Shown in pieces: positions 33,831 to 45,300 of a DNA stretch of 64,000 nt; position 1 is the stretch's first letter, and each line of letters starts with the position of its first letter. Below the pieces are notes generated by a model. That model searched no databases. It worked only from the letters and a program-made list of their open reading frames with translations, and was not told where the DNA came from. Position numbers and translations under genes: made by a program. Origin of the DNA: Melieria omissa (taxonomy: Eukaryota > Arthropoda > Insecta > Diptera > Ulidiidae); NCBI GenBank assembly GCA_963971225.1, contig CAXARI010000107.1:62001-126000 (forward strand), read 5' to 3'.

Positions 33831-33984
33831 TGGCTGCTTAAAAGGTATGATAACAGACAACCGCCGTTTTGACTAAAAATCACATATTTCTGTATCTCAA
33901 AACAGAGCACAATGCGTGTGAAGCGGTGTTTGTGTGAGTGACATTAGAGGCCAGAAAGCTCTTATAGGAGGCCCGATTTGTCGA

Positions 33985-35434
33985 ACTTTTTGACACATTT
34001 TTCCCTTGGCCGGTGGACATCTATGTGATGAGTTATCTGTGGAGAAACCATACTTTCAATTTCAAAATCAAAAAATTTATTGCATGTTCGATTTCCCACA
34101 TTTAATCAAGTCATTGCGAAATGGTTGGCTTAAATGCGACTTGAAAACGCCTGATGGTTTAGTTAGCTTTAAAGTAGTTCAAGAGCTTTGGGAGAGGGAA
34201 GAAAATTGTAAAACCAAAATGTGCCCAAAATTGACTAGACAACACATATTTCCAAATTCAATTGAAAAAATGCGTGTTAAATTTGCCACTCAAGTGTTCA
34301 GTAAAACAGTTGAAGCTGCTATCAGAACAATTTCAGACATCAGTGGATTTAAAAAAATCTCACAAGAGGTAGCGTTATCCACAGCTGATTTTATAGCAAA
34401 AATTGATCAAATATTTGATTGCATGAATAGTGGATCTTTGTATGCAGATAACTGCTACCGATCTGCTCTTCAGATTAAGAAAGAATCGCACACATTTATT
34501 CAAACATTTTTATATTATATAGAGGAAGTGAAATTTGTTGATGAAAAAAACGAGTTTTCTTCCTAGATGGCATGAAACTATCCTTAAAATCGGTCCTTCT
34601 ACTTGTAGATGAAATATTAAAAGATAATTCGGACAAGTTTTTTATTATGACAAAGGCCTTTAACCAGGACAAGTTGGAGAATACGTTTGCTGTGTTAAGG
34701 CAAAAAGGAGGTAATAACTGTAACCCCTCTGTAGCCGAACTTAATAATATCTTAGCCAGGTTATTAGCCTTTAAAATAATAAAGTTTAGCTCCTCTACCA
34801 AATGTGAAGAGACGCAAGATTCAATGACTAATTTAATTTCAAGCGCTTCTTTTAGTGAGGATGTTTTGCAAGCTAATGGCGATGATAATGACAATGAAAT
34901 TCTGGAAAATCTTGATCTAAGTAGTGAGATGCACGAGGCGAATTTTGTAGGTGACACCTTTTGTAATCCGAAAGATATTAACTTAGAGCTGGTTTCCATG
35001 AGGTATTTTGTTGGATACGTAGCGTACAAAATCATTCCTAAATTAAATTGTGAAAAATGCGGTGACGAATTGAGAAAAAGGGATGAAGTTTTGACTGCTC
35101 CAAGTGAAATTTTTATTTTTCACAAAAATTATCAGTCAATTTCTGATTTTGGTAATCTTTTTGCTCCTTCCAATTCCCTAATGAAGGTATGCATAAAACA
35201 TATTTTAATTTTTCATAAAATCCTCGAAGTAGAACCTGAAAAATTGGTATTAAGGCACACGTTTTACAATCTTGTAAAAATGCTACACCTGAATGGTTCC
35301 ATGATGAGTGCTGTAACCATAGAGTCCAAATTTTAGATTTTCTTATTTTAGTTCTTCTACGAAAACACTGCATGTGGGCTGTGCAAAAAGGAAGTTCGAA
35401 AGAACGAAAATTGAAAATAATTGTTGGCAAATAA
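33985..35434 (+). pseudogene. P2 transposase, C-terminal part
   Basis: Begins in PYFQFQNQKIYCMFDFPHLIKSLRN, the block that follows the second catalytic Asp in P transposases. It continues open to TAG 34564-34566. A second frame (34572-) carries NQDKLENTFAVLRQKGG and NPSVAELNN, the region holding the catalytic Glu, then YVAYKI and C..C motifs. A one-base shift in an A-run near 35280 moves to the final frame: TPEWFHDECCNH...FLILVLLRKHCMWAV to TAA 35434. At least two lesions, so inactive. It is the downstream complement of 23665-24931. Confidence 0.8.
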
Positions 35435-35835
35435 AAAAATTCTTATTAAAAAATATTATTTATGAAAGATAAATTAAAACGAAAGTAAAACAATAAACAG
35501 AAAACCTTACAATAATATTTTTAATAAATAACTATAAACGCTCTTGTGCAACATGTTTGCACCCATATTTTACTACACCAAGTTCATGCATTTTTTTTGC
35601 TAATTGTAATTTGCTTGTGATTATAAAAAAGAAAGCAGAAATAGCGACGCAACAATTACCAACAACATCAATGCTATCCCGCCTGCACGGCACAGCGCAA
35701 AAAACAGTATACCGCTAACTTTTTTTTGTTTGCCAATATAATAATGCTATTCCCCGCGACAACAAAAGCAGCGTTCATCGTCATGTTTATCAAGTGGCGC
35801 AACAGTAGCGAGAATACGAATGAGTACAGAAGCGA

Positions 35836-38800
35836 ATGAGTACGGAAGGAAGGAAGCGGATATACAAGGTAAAGTCTCTGATTGCGTTCAACCTGGCGAA
35901 CGCCAGAACGATCCTTGTCCCTGTCTAATCCAAGCTGATACACAACCTCCGCGCGGCCCTTCTGGATAGCTATTTGACATCCGCTGAATAGTGAACTAAT
36001 GCGTGCAGCGTGTCCAATCCCCAGGACTTGAAATTTGGGTTGTGCGCAGGGTTTGGTGCCCGCCACGTAAAACCAAGAACCAATGAAAACTGCAAACCAA
36101 GCCTCGGATGGAACCCACAATGTTGACGACCACAGCAAACGATTTAAGGACCACGATTTGGGGATATGCACCTGGAATGTCCGGACCCTCTATAGGGAAG
36201 GTGCCTCTATCCAACTGGCGGAAGCCCTCATAAAATGTAAGGCTGACATCACCGCCATCCAGGAAATGCGATGGACAGGACAAGGTTGCTCCAAGCGAGC
36301 AGACTGCGATATCTACTACAGCTGCCATGCGGAGAAGCGCGAATTTGGCTGCGGATTTGTGGTCAGCAAGAGACTTCGTCACCACGTCTCTCGGTTCACT
36401 CCGGTGAACGAACGGCTGGCTTCGATCCGCATCAAGGCTAAATACTTTGGCATCAGCCTAATTTGCGCGCACGCTCCGACGGAAGAGAAGGACGATGCGG
36501 CCAAGGATGCCTTCTATGCGAAGCTCGAGGACGTCTACGACGGGTGCCCGGGCAATGACGTCAAAATCGTCCTCGGGGACTTCAATGCAAAGGTCGGGCG
36601 AGAAGGTATATTTGGTCCCACAGTCGGGCAGTTCAGCCTCCATACGACCACTACGAACAACGGTCTGAGGCTGATCGATTTCGCCGCGGAACGAAACATG
36701 GTAGTAAGTAGCACCAGATTCCAGCACCTCCATATCCACAAGGCGGCCTGGTTATCCCCCGATCAATACACCCGCAACCAGATTGATCACATTGTGATTG
36801 ATGGAAGGCATGCTTCTAGCATTCTAGATGTGCGAACGTTCCGAGGACCCAACATCGACTCGGACCACTACCTTGTTGCAGCCAAGGTACGCATGCGTCT
36901 TTGGGCAGCGAAGACCGCACGACCTAGTTTGCGAAGAAAGCTGGACATCAGTAAGCTGCGATCACAAGGGGTAGCCGAAGCCTACTCCGCTCAACTCTCC
37001 AACCAGCTCGGTCGCTCCCCCTCTCCACCTGATGACATCGGCGGATTATGGGCTCACTTATCCCACTCTATGCGTGCCGCCGCAGAAAATGTACTTGGTT
37101 TTCGACGCCCACCACCAAAAAACCAATGGTACGATGAAGCGTGTCGCGCAGCCACTGCAGCGAAGAATGCTGCCTACAAGAAGACCCTGCAGTCGGCTGC
37201 CACGCCAGCCGTGACAGAAAAATACCGGGAGGAGAGGAAGAAAGAGAGGTGCCTTTTAAGACGCAAGAAACGGGAGCAAGAAAGGCGCGAGCGTGAGGAA
37301 ATCGAGGAGTGCAGGAGCAGGAATGACGCCCGAAAATTCTTCCAAAAAGTTAAGCGTCTCACGGAATGATTTAAGCCCGAGGCATCTTCTTGCAGAGACG
37401 AAAACGGGACGAACGGGGAAACGGGAAAGGAACAATTCCGCCAGTGGTGAAGATGTCCAGATGGCACCAATCGACGACGACGGTGTGGATGTGCCACCGC
37501 CCAGCCATGACGAGGTACGGGTCGCTATCCAGCGACTCAAAAACAACAAAGCTGTAGGGCCGGATGGGCTACTAGCTGAATTGTTCAAGGCCGGCGGCGG
37601 TGAGCTGATTGGGTGCATGTATCAGCTCATTTGCAAAATATGGCTGGAGGAACGAATGCCCAACGATTGGAACCTCAGTGCCCTTTGTCCTGTGCTGAAG
37701 AAAGGCGACCCAACAATATGCGCCAACTACAGGGGTATAAGCCTACTTCCCATTGCATACAAGGTCCTGACGAGCGTACTATGTGAAAGATTAAAGCCAC
37801 TCGCCAAGGCACTGATTGGACCTTATCAGTGCGGCTTTAGACCTGGTAAGTCCACCATCAACCAGATATTCACTTTACGCCAAATCCTGGAGAAGACCCA
37901 TGAGAATCAAATCGATACACACCATCTCTTCATCGATTACAAGGCAGCATTCGATAGCCCGATAAGGGATCGCCTATATGCCGCATTGTCTGAACTTGGT
38001 ATCCCTGCAAAGCTCGTGAGACTTTGCAGAGCGACGTTGAGCAATACGCGCAGCTCCGTCAAGGTTGGAAGTTACCTCTCTGACCCCTTCGATACCGTTC
38101 GAGGTTTCAGACAGGGCGATCCTTTGTCCTGCGACCTCTTCAACTTCACCATGGAGAGTGTTCTGCGCAAGGCCGGTGTACATCGTAATGGCACAATTTT
38201 CAACAAAAGTGTCCAGCTCCTTGCTTACGCTGATGATATTGATGTCATCGGACGTAACAAGCGAGATGTCACCGCTGCCTTTGCGGCTATCGAAAGAGAA
38301 TCTGCCAAAATGGGTCTGGTGGTAAATGAGGGCAAGACGAAGTATATGCTGTCTACACGCAGGGACTCGCAGCGGCTAGGGTCACACGTCGAGGCCGACA
38401 AGTATGCTTTTGAAGTTGTCAAGGAATTCGTCTACCTTGGCACCGCCATCAACAGCAGCAATGATGTCAGTCTGGAGATAAGGCGAAGGATAACTCTTGC
38501 CAACAGGTGCTACTACGGTCTCGGTAGGCAATTGAGAAGTAGAGACCTCTCTCGACCGACAAAACTTTCACTCTATATGACGCTTATCTTGCCCGTGCTC
38601 CTTTATGGCGCTGAAGCATGGACAATGACACGAAACGACATAGCGGCCTTGGAGTGTTCGAGAGGAAGGTACTTCGCAAAATCTTCGGCCCTGTTCGTGT
38701 TGGTGACGACTATCGTATACGAACCAATAACGAGCTGTATAAGGACATGGACGTAGCGCAGCGAATAAACATCCAGCGGCTACGCTGGCTCGGTCATGTC

Positions 38801-38923
38801 TGCCGCATAGACGACGAAGCTCCGGCGAAAAAGGTGTTCGATGCGATGGCAGAGGCGCCTGGAGAGAAGTTTTGCGGCAGGCTGTAACCCGATAACGGGT
38901 TGTTATGGCCAGTTAAGTAAGTA
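35836..38923 (+). mobile_element. RTE-clade non-LTR retrotransposon
   Basis: A 13-bp target duplication, agtacagaagcga (35823-35835, 38924-38936), encloses a 3.09-kb element. It has a 5' UTR to 36082, a single endonuclease-RT reading region, a short 3' UTR (taacccgataacgggttgttatgg) and a tandem aagt tail, all RTE traits. Inserted in the P2 right flank. Confidence 0.88.
36083..38887 (+). pseudogene. RTE endonuclease-reverse transcriptase, broken
   Basis: ATG 36083. The endonuclease carries CTWNVRTLY, QEMRWTG, GDFNAKVG, NQIDHIVID and SDHYLVAAKV. It ends at TGA 37367-37369 in RLTE*FKP, where GGA is expected. The RT follows in a different frame from about 37430 (VGPDGLLAELFK, NYRGISLLP, FIDYKAAFDSP, catalytic YADDIDVIG near 38225). 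A further shift near 38650 leads to the C-terminal part VLRKIFGPV...RLRWLGHVCRID. About 130 bp before the end are missing compared with the tail at 47770-48062. At least three lesions, so dead. Confidence 0.87.
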
Positions 38924-39059
38924 AGTACAGAAGCGACTTCAATTCACATGTTACGCCAAAGTTACAGAGATTTCTGCTGTTAGTAACAGAGGGTTCTGCT
39001 GTCAATAACAGAGGGTACTACCAGCAGTACCCGCCATACAACGCGTTTGCTTGTATGAG

Positions 39060-39090
39060 ATGCGCGTTCTATATTACTTCATATTCTTTG
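39060..39090. repeat. P2 right terminal inverted repeat
   Basis: Complement of 16673-16703 at all 31 positions; followed by the target copy gttacaac (39091-39098). Confidence 0.85.
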
Positions 39091-39099
39091 GTTACAACC

Positions 39100-39389
39100 T
39101 AGTGTTGCCTGATTAGGGGGTTTCTCCCTAGATTTGTTTGTATTTTATGACAAATATTTAAGGGGACAATATTTTACAGATATTTTTAATCTATTTTTGT
39201 TACATCAACACCTTGTTCAGCAATACTGGCTAGTCGGTCTTTTGTTAATTTCTTGTGCCAAATAGAATAAGCAATTTTCATGAAATATTAATTTTATGTG
39301 TGCATTATAAATTTGGGGGAAATTTTAGTTTTTAGGGGGAAATGGAATTAATTTTAGGGGGATTGCTTGAAATCCATCTGGCAACACTG
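39100..39389. mobile_element. MITE with CAGTGTTGCC ends
   Basis: Inverted termini tagtgttgcc (39100-39109) and ggcaacactg (39380-39389), with inner aggggg-type repeats. The flanks ttacaacc and ttacacgc agree at six of eight positions, in keeping with hAT. Confidence 0.55.
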
Positions 39390-39501
39390 TTACACGCGTC
39401 TGCCGGTAACCCCTCAAAATAAAGAGAAATTGGCGCTACGGATGGTTTGATTGTGTTATTGGTAAGTAATTGCTTGCTAATTATTGTACAAGTCTTAAAA
39501 A

Positions 39502-39600
39502 ATGTTTCGTACAGGAATGTCGCAACTAAACCCGATTTGGAATTACTTTGAACGGCTAATTAACACGGCCAAGTGTAAAGTTTGTTCGAAAGAAATTTGA
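39502..39600 (+). pseudogene. hAT transposase N-terminal BED-finger fragment
   Basis: ATG 39502 encodes SQLNPIWNYFERL and AKCKVCSKEI, then TGA 39598-39600. The W-x-x-F and C-x2-C parts of a BED zinc finger are recognisable; the H-x-H half is missing. The rest of the transposase has been deleted; 375 bp later the element ends. Confidence 0.6.
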
Positions 39601-39999
39601 GAGTACAAATTTTAATATAATAATCGTAGTTGTAAAAGAAGAAACTGAATTTGTATGCAATATTTATTAATAACCTGTGTTAACGTCAGTATTTTTGTTT
39701 ATCTCAGTGGAATATATGCGATACATTTGTTTTTGTTGAATACATTGTTAATGTATTTAAATTCTGAATTTTCTTGTAATTTTATTTAGTGTTTAGTTGT
39801 GTATTTTCTCGTTTTTGTTTGTTAATTTGTGAAGAATGTGATGAAATGTACTATATATGTAATAGTTCCTTTTGTTGTTTTAAAAAATAAACTGTGTTTG
39901 TGATTGAATTCACTCGTGTTGTTTTTTCTATGGAATCGGCATCGGCCCAAAAAATTGGTATCGGTCAGACTCTAGATACAACACACATTTCAAACGGAT

Positions 40000-40252
40000 G
40001 GGGGAAAGGGAGGGAGGGGACCTACAGTTTAACGCCAAATCCGAACGGCGATTGGCAGTTTTTTTCTTTCACACTTGGAGGTTTTGCCATTGCCTGCCAA
40101 GACCGCACTTGTGCGATTCTTGTAATTCTCATTCCCTTCATGTGGATAGCGATAGAAGTAAATGAGTGTTTTTTCCAGCCCAAGCCAGGAATCGAACCTG
40201 GGGCGCTCGGTATGAGAAGCCAGCGCGCTACCCGCTGAGCTATTGAGGCCGA
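40000..40252 (-). mobile_element. tRNA-derived SINE
   Basis: On the minus strand the head has A box tagctcagcgggtagcgcg and a perfect T arm, ccagg ttcgatt cctgg. The body has gccgttcggatttggcgtta followed by aactgtaggtcccc, shared with the SINE at 9896-10201. The acceptor stem does not close, so it is not a working tRNA. Confidence 0.75.
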
Positions 40253-40266
40253 CCTAAGATAGCTAT

Positions 40267-40663
40267 ACAAAACTAAATATTTGGAGGTTGGAACACGTAT
40301 GCGTTAGAGCAGAGCAAACACACTTTTCTTAATATGTAAAAGGTGTGTGTTAGAGTGAAATAAAAAATCTTTCGTACACGAGAGTGTCGGTCAGTTTTTT
40401 CACACCGCCTGTACAAAAATGATAGAAACTTTGTTCGGAGAGCTGACCGAAACTTCGGTCAGGCATGTCGGTCATATGACCGATCATATGACCGTCACTG
40501 TTCTTGTAGGGTTGCTTTTTGTTGTTGTAGTTTTTGTGTGTATGCTTTTTTATGTTGACGATTGGTTTTGCTACACAGCTCGAGAACAATGTTTTTGCTG
40601 TTTTTTTATTGTTTATGTTTTACGTCGTTCAGAACTTCCTTTTTTAATTTACTGTCACAGTAT
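40267..40663. other. Unassigned DNA
   Basis: No gene. A palindromic cggtcatatgaccgatcatatgaccg stretch is at about 40469-40494; otherwise AT-rich. Confidence 0.3.
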
Positions 40664-41885
40664 TGTTACGAAAATCTCAAGGTTTCCCAGGTTCGTTTGA
40701 TTGTGTTTGAAAATAAAACAACTTCAGTTATTCAGCGCAACGTAGTCAAAACTAACAATCGCTTTATTTACAAATTTACACTTGTTCTACTTTACGCTAC
40801 TACTATTGCATGTTTCCCCATTGCTTGCTCAACACAGACTCGACTCCTGTGCTGCACACTGCTGCTTTTATACCAGTTTTCTTATCGCGCCGAAGTTTCT
40901 TGCAACTTCCAATTGGAAAATGCTCGACCGTTCTCGCACAGCCCATTTCTCGCAAACCTTGCCATATCGGACTATACCAAGCGAATTACACCAGTTTGCC
41001 GTACTTCAAAGTGCATGCCTAAAAGTATGCTTGCAAAAGCGTTCATGCACAGCACATAGTGCCTTTTCGTTTCACTGCCCATAACTGAGACTTGTTCGTC
41101 CCGAACAAGTGCCGAGGCTCCGCTGTGATAAGGCGCCATTCGCTCCAAATGGACTACCTTCAGCTTAGCGCCTCTATTGCTGCAACGTTGAATCCTGTAT
41201 ACCACGTCGATAATCCTAGTCACGACTTCGTACGGTCCTTCCCATGACGTTTGAAGTTTCGGAGACAAATCTTTCCTCCGCTGCGGGTTGTAAAGCATTA
41301 CCCGATCGCCTAATTGGAATCCTTCTGGGTTAGCCCGTAGACCATAGCTCGCTGTCAACCTGCTTTCGACTTGTTGAGTGCGGCTCCGCGATCTCCTCCT
41401 CGGCCCTTTCGCAGCCGAACACCAATTACAACCTCTGATCCACTCAGCGACAGACACCTGGCATCCTACCCAATAGAACCGCCTTCTTATCTTGGCGACA
41501 CTTTTTGCGATGCCTAGGTGCCCTCCACTGGAGTCGTTATGGTTTGCCTCGATGACATCGTCGATTCGGCCTTCCGCGACCACTATTAGGGATTTCCTGG
41601 TCCTGCCATCCCTGCTCCCCACTCGCGGTATAGCCATCCTGCAGTCGTAGACTTTGCCACTGTGCCCAGTAAGCCTTCGCGATCGGGCTCTCACCAGACA
41701 TCTCCTGCCAGTCCGGCCGTAATCTCTGCGCTTTGCCTTTGATGATCTTCGCGAGATCCGTATCCTTGCGCTGGTCCTTCTGTAGCCTTTCCGCAAGCCA
41801 ATCTTCCTCCTGTAAAACTCTTATCGACCGAACATCCACAATTTGTCCCTCGTTTTCGACTTTCGAATTATGCCTGCGCTCGGTT
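40664..41885 (-). mobile_element. gypsy#2: LTR and integrase-end fragment, same family as gypsy#1
   Basis: A 3' LTR (40664-41084, tgttacg start) followed rightward by the integrase C-terminus on the minus strand (WEGPYEVVTRIIDVVYRIQ, matching gypsy#1). The zinc-finger part (CNWCSAAKGP) lies directly next to the C-terminal domain; the catalytic core between them has been deleted. Coding is shifted near 41550. It joins BEL sequence at about 41885. Confidence 0.82.
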
Positions 41886-42354
41886 TTGCCACTCATAGGA
41901 TCACAATGGCAAATATGAAGTACACGCTGGGCTTCTGAATGGCCAGACAATTTTCGCCCATAAACTGTCCAACCCAAACGGCATCTAGCGGCAATTAAGT
42001 TAGAGTTGTCGTCTTCTTTTACTTCCAGTGGCACGCAGACTTTAGCGTTGTCGACCCCAATAAGAATTCTTGCTTTTACTGCACTATACGTCCATATAGG
42101 TAGGCCTCTAAGGTGACCATGCTTCTCCAATATGTTGCTGTCCAATGTCTGCACCGGCAGGCCAAGTTGGGATATGGTACGCACTCCTCTCAATGAGAAT
42201 CGTGGAGCATCTTCCTTTATAGGTGCGATTTACGAATTTCGAGCTGATCTCGTTTTGAGTAATGTCGTTAGTCCACCGTAGGCATAGCGTTTCTGACGGA
42301 CCATCCAAACCAAGCTCATTCGCAAGCTCATCCTCGTCGATTAGCGCATATGTA

Positions 42355-45300
42355 TGTAGGATTGATGTCCTAATAGTAGGATTGGTGTCCTACTCCGGGT
42401 AAATTAAAATGCCTTATTTGCCTTAAGTAGTAGTTGTAGTTTTATTTATTTACTTTAATTGAATGCTGTCCGATGGTACGTCCGTTCCCGCTAACTTCAC
42501 CACAACGACTGTCCGCTTGTCCTGTTGTCCGTTCGCTTTCTCTCGTTGTCTGTCCGCTTTCTGTTGTCTTGCTGTTTGTCCGTTTTCCATGTCCGTCAGT
42601 GATGTATTTTGAAAGGTCCGTCCGCGTGTTGTCATTCGTTTGTTAGGCGATCCCACATTCGGCCATCCTGCGCTTCATTCGACGCGAATGAAGGGTTCGA
42701 CTTCTTCATAAATTCCGCAACGGTCGTGGTACGTCCTGGCCCTTCATGCTGTCCGACCTTGATGACCTCGTGCCGACCATGTCCCAGCCTCTTTACGACC
42801 TTATATGGGCCGAAGAACTTAGGCCGCAGTTTCAGCCCTGACCCGTATTGCGTTCGCTTGATGGCTACTAGCTCCTCGAGTTCGTAGTCAACATTGGCTC
42901 ATCGGTGCTCATCAATCGGACTCAGGAATCTTTCCTTCCTTCCGGACTTCGAACTTGTAACGATGCACTCTACGCCGCTCCTCACCACCTTAGTAACTTT
43001 AGAGTACAACTGCGGGATGAAAAATGACTTCTTAACAGCATCTTAGGTTTACTTGATGGGAAAATGCCATCGCATTCGCACCGCTTCGATAATCAATCTC
43101 ATAGTTGAAATCTTGCAAAAACATCGCCCGACGGGATACCCTTAGTGGAACATCTCGTTTCCTCATTTTCATGGCAAACGCGTTGAAATCAGTTATGATC
43201 TTGAATTTGGTCCCCATCAGCTACTCCACTTCTTGAGTGCTTCAGCAATCACTAACAGCTCCAGCTTTGGACAACTACGACTCCATCCTTAGAGGGAATA
43301 ATTAGATCGTCCATATGCCAAAATTTTTCTGCTTTGTATCAGGTCTCTACGCTGATATCCTTTCCCGTACAGCATCTGCATGCGTTTTATGCAACTGCGA
43401 CAAGTCTGCCTCGAATTCAGAAACTTCCATCAGTTCGGTGATCCGCTTCACGTCCTTTAATGGACACCTCAGCAACAACAGTGCGCACGCTCACGCTCTC
43501 GATGTCACCTTTTGGCATAGCCGTCTGTTCGGTAATTCGCTTCACGTCCTTTATGGACACCTCAGCAACAACAGTGCGCACGCTCACGCTGTCGTTGCCA
43601 CCCTTTGGCATGGCCGTTTGTACCTCGTGTACTCCCGCGACCATCCAACTGCATCTTCGTTGCTTTCAGCACCATCACGCGCCAACGCGCCTTCAAGCGA
43701 ATTACCTGCTACTGCCTTACACGCAATTGCGCCCACCTACGAGCTTTTTCCCCGGCCCTCCAGCCGCTACCTTTTCACGTCCTCACCGACTTGTCCTTTA
43801 CGCTGCAGTACCTTTTGCCTGAACTCAGCTCCATCTTCAGTCACAATCATGTCAACCTGCTTCAGCACATTATTACCTCTCTTCTCCGATGGTTTCTCCC
43901 TTGTTTCGTTTATTACATTTACACTCTGTGTCTCCGGCTTAACAGTCCTATCGCCGCTTCTGCATCATCGTAGTCCGTTCCTTCATCGTCGTTAACATTG
44001 TAATGTCGCTTTCCGTTCGGTTGTCGCTAAACCCAACTTAGCCAAACTTGTCTTTAACCCATCAACCGTCAACCTAAAAATTTCGTCTTTGTCCATGTCT
44101 TACAAAATTATTCTTACAGCAATATAATAAAATATGGAAAAGTAATATAAAATATTTAAAAATATTCTTCGTTGAATGTTATTTGTTGAACATTAACCCC
44201 TTTCAGTATTTTTGCTTGCTTACATCAAAATCTTATTTCTACTTTTTATGTAACACGGCAACTCTATGCGTTTACAATTCAATCTACTTATTTCAACTTT
44301 GCTTTTCTTTTCGTTCAACTTTCATTTCAATTTTCTTTCAACTTGCTTATGCAAAATTTCCCCGTGCCTGTGCACTTACAAACAAACATCTCAATTTTTG
44401 CCACTCAAAGCAAAACAGAATAGACAAACGATATTTTTACTCATCTGCTTCGCCGCATCGCATTCTGCTTCGGTCCAATTTCATCCCTCATTGCCGTCAA
44501 TTCAACTCGGGTTCTCTCAGCTGCACTCTTATTCAATCACGTCGCTACTGTTGTCACCGCTCGCTCCTGCACACTCTGCTGTACACACAGTCTGCTTGTG
44601 ATCGCTGCTGCGCCGTCTGCTGTTGCTGCTGCTACGCAGCTTCAAGCGCTTGCTCAGAATCGTCGACCCAACGACACCGAAGAAATAACGGTACCTCGGC
44701 TCGTGTATTACAGCTGGCTGGCTGTACCCGCGAACGTAACGGCTTCGGTGGGGTGACACGGTATGACGACTGTACCACGAGCCTACCAATGACGCTGTCG
44801 CTTGTGCTCACACAGGAATCGTCCTTACCTTCACACGCTGCTTTGCCCTTGACGGCGCTTTCGCTGCTACTTGCGAACACCTTACACCGCACTCGTTGTT
44901 GTTTCCACTTGCGTTGTTTGCGGTCGCGATGACCGAATTCGGCGCCTTTGCGCTGTGCTGCCTTCTACAGGGCACTTCGACCAACAACAAGATCGACGCT
45001 TGCGTCCACCTGCGCGTCGTAGCGACTACTACAGTTTTGCACAAATAGCTTGAATTCACAATTTCGGCTGGCATGTGCGCCGGCGTCGCTTTCTTCTCAC
45101 TTTTGAATCTTGCTCCCCGCTAACTTTTTTCCAATATGCACGCAATTCAGGCTCGTGCCAATCTTACAAAATGCAGAAAAGAGTTTGCCTCACTGTTACT
45201 AATGCTTAAAGGCATTCATAATCACTTCAGCACACTTCCAGCAAGTTCAACATTTTAAATTTTAACTTTTAAACTTTATTGTTGCCACTCACTTCAGGCA

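Larger units (their letters stand above)
16673..39090 (+). mobile_element. P2, P-family (THAP) transposon with four nested insertions
   Basis: 31-bp terminal inverted repeats (16673-16703 and 39060-39090, starting CAAAGAATATGAAGTAATAT) match at all 31 positions. The 8-bp flanks are gttataac (16665-16672) and gttacaac (39091-39098), one mismatch. A 31-bp repeat starting CA and an 8-bp GTTnnAAC target duplication are the P-element format. Coding remnants of a THAP-finger transposase are at 23665-24931 and 33985-35434. The span is 22.4 kb because LOA-B, an errantivirus, a foldback MITE with jockey, and RTE lie inside. Confidence 0.82.
16413..39974 (+). mobile_element. hAT transposon remnant split by P2
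   Basis: Ends are TAGAGTC[C/T]GACCGAT at 16413-16427 and its complement at 39960-39974. They are flanked by gacacaac (16405-16412) and gatacaac (39975-39982), an 8-bp target duplication with one mismatch. Both subterminal regions are rich in ATCGGC motifs (16428-16560; 39935-39965), a plausible transposase binding array. Outside P2 and a 290-bp MITE the element is only about 0.85 kb and keeps a BED-finger exon (39502-39600). Span 23.56 kb, nearly all of it later insertions. Confidence 0.72.

Noticed and set aside
14215..40000. Inverted pairing of ccgtttgaaatgtgt at 14248 and 39984 as ends of one giant element
   Set aside because: Only about 15-20 bp match, and stronger terminal repeats with target duplications define P1, P2 and the hAT differently.
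40184..40255. Functional tRNA gene on the minus strand
   Set aside because: The T arm and B box are perfect, but the acceptor stem does not pair, the anticodon arm is mismatched, and a SINE body follows.
44183..44932. 249-codon plus-strand frame as a host gene
   Set aside because: Compositionally biased (Cys/Ser/Leu from low-complexity sequence), inside the gypsy#3 interior, no domain recognised.
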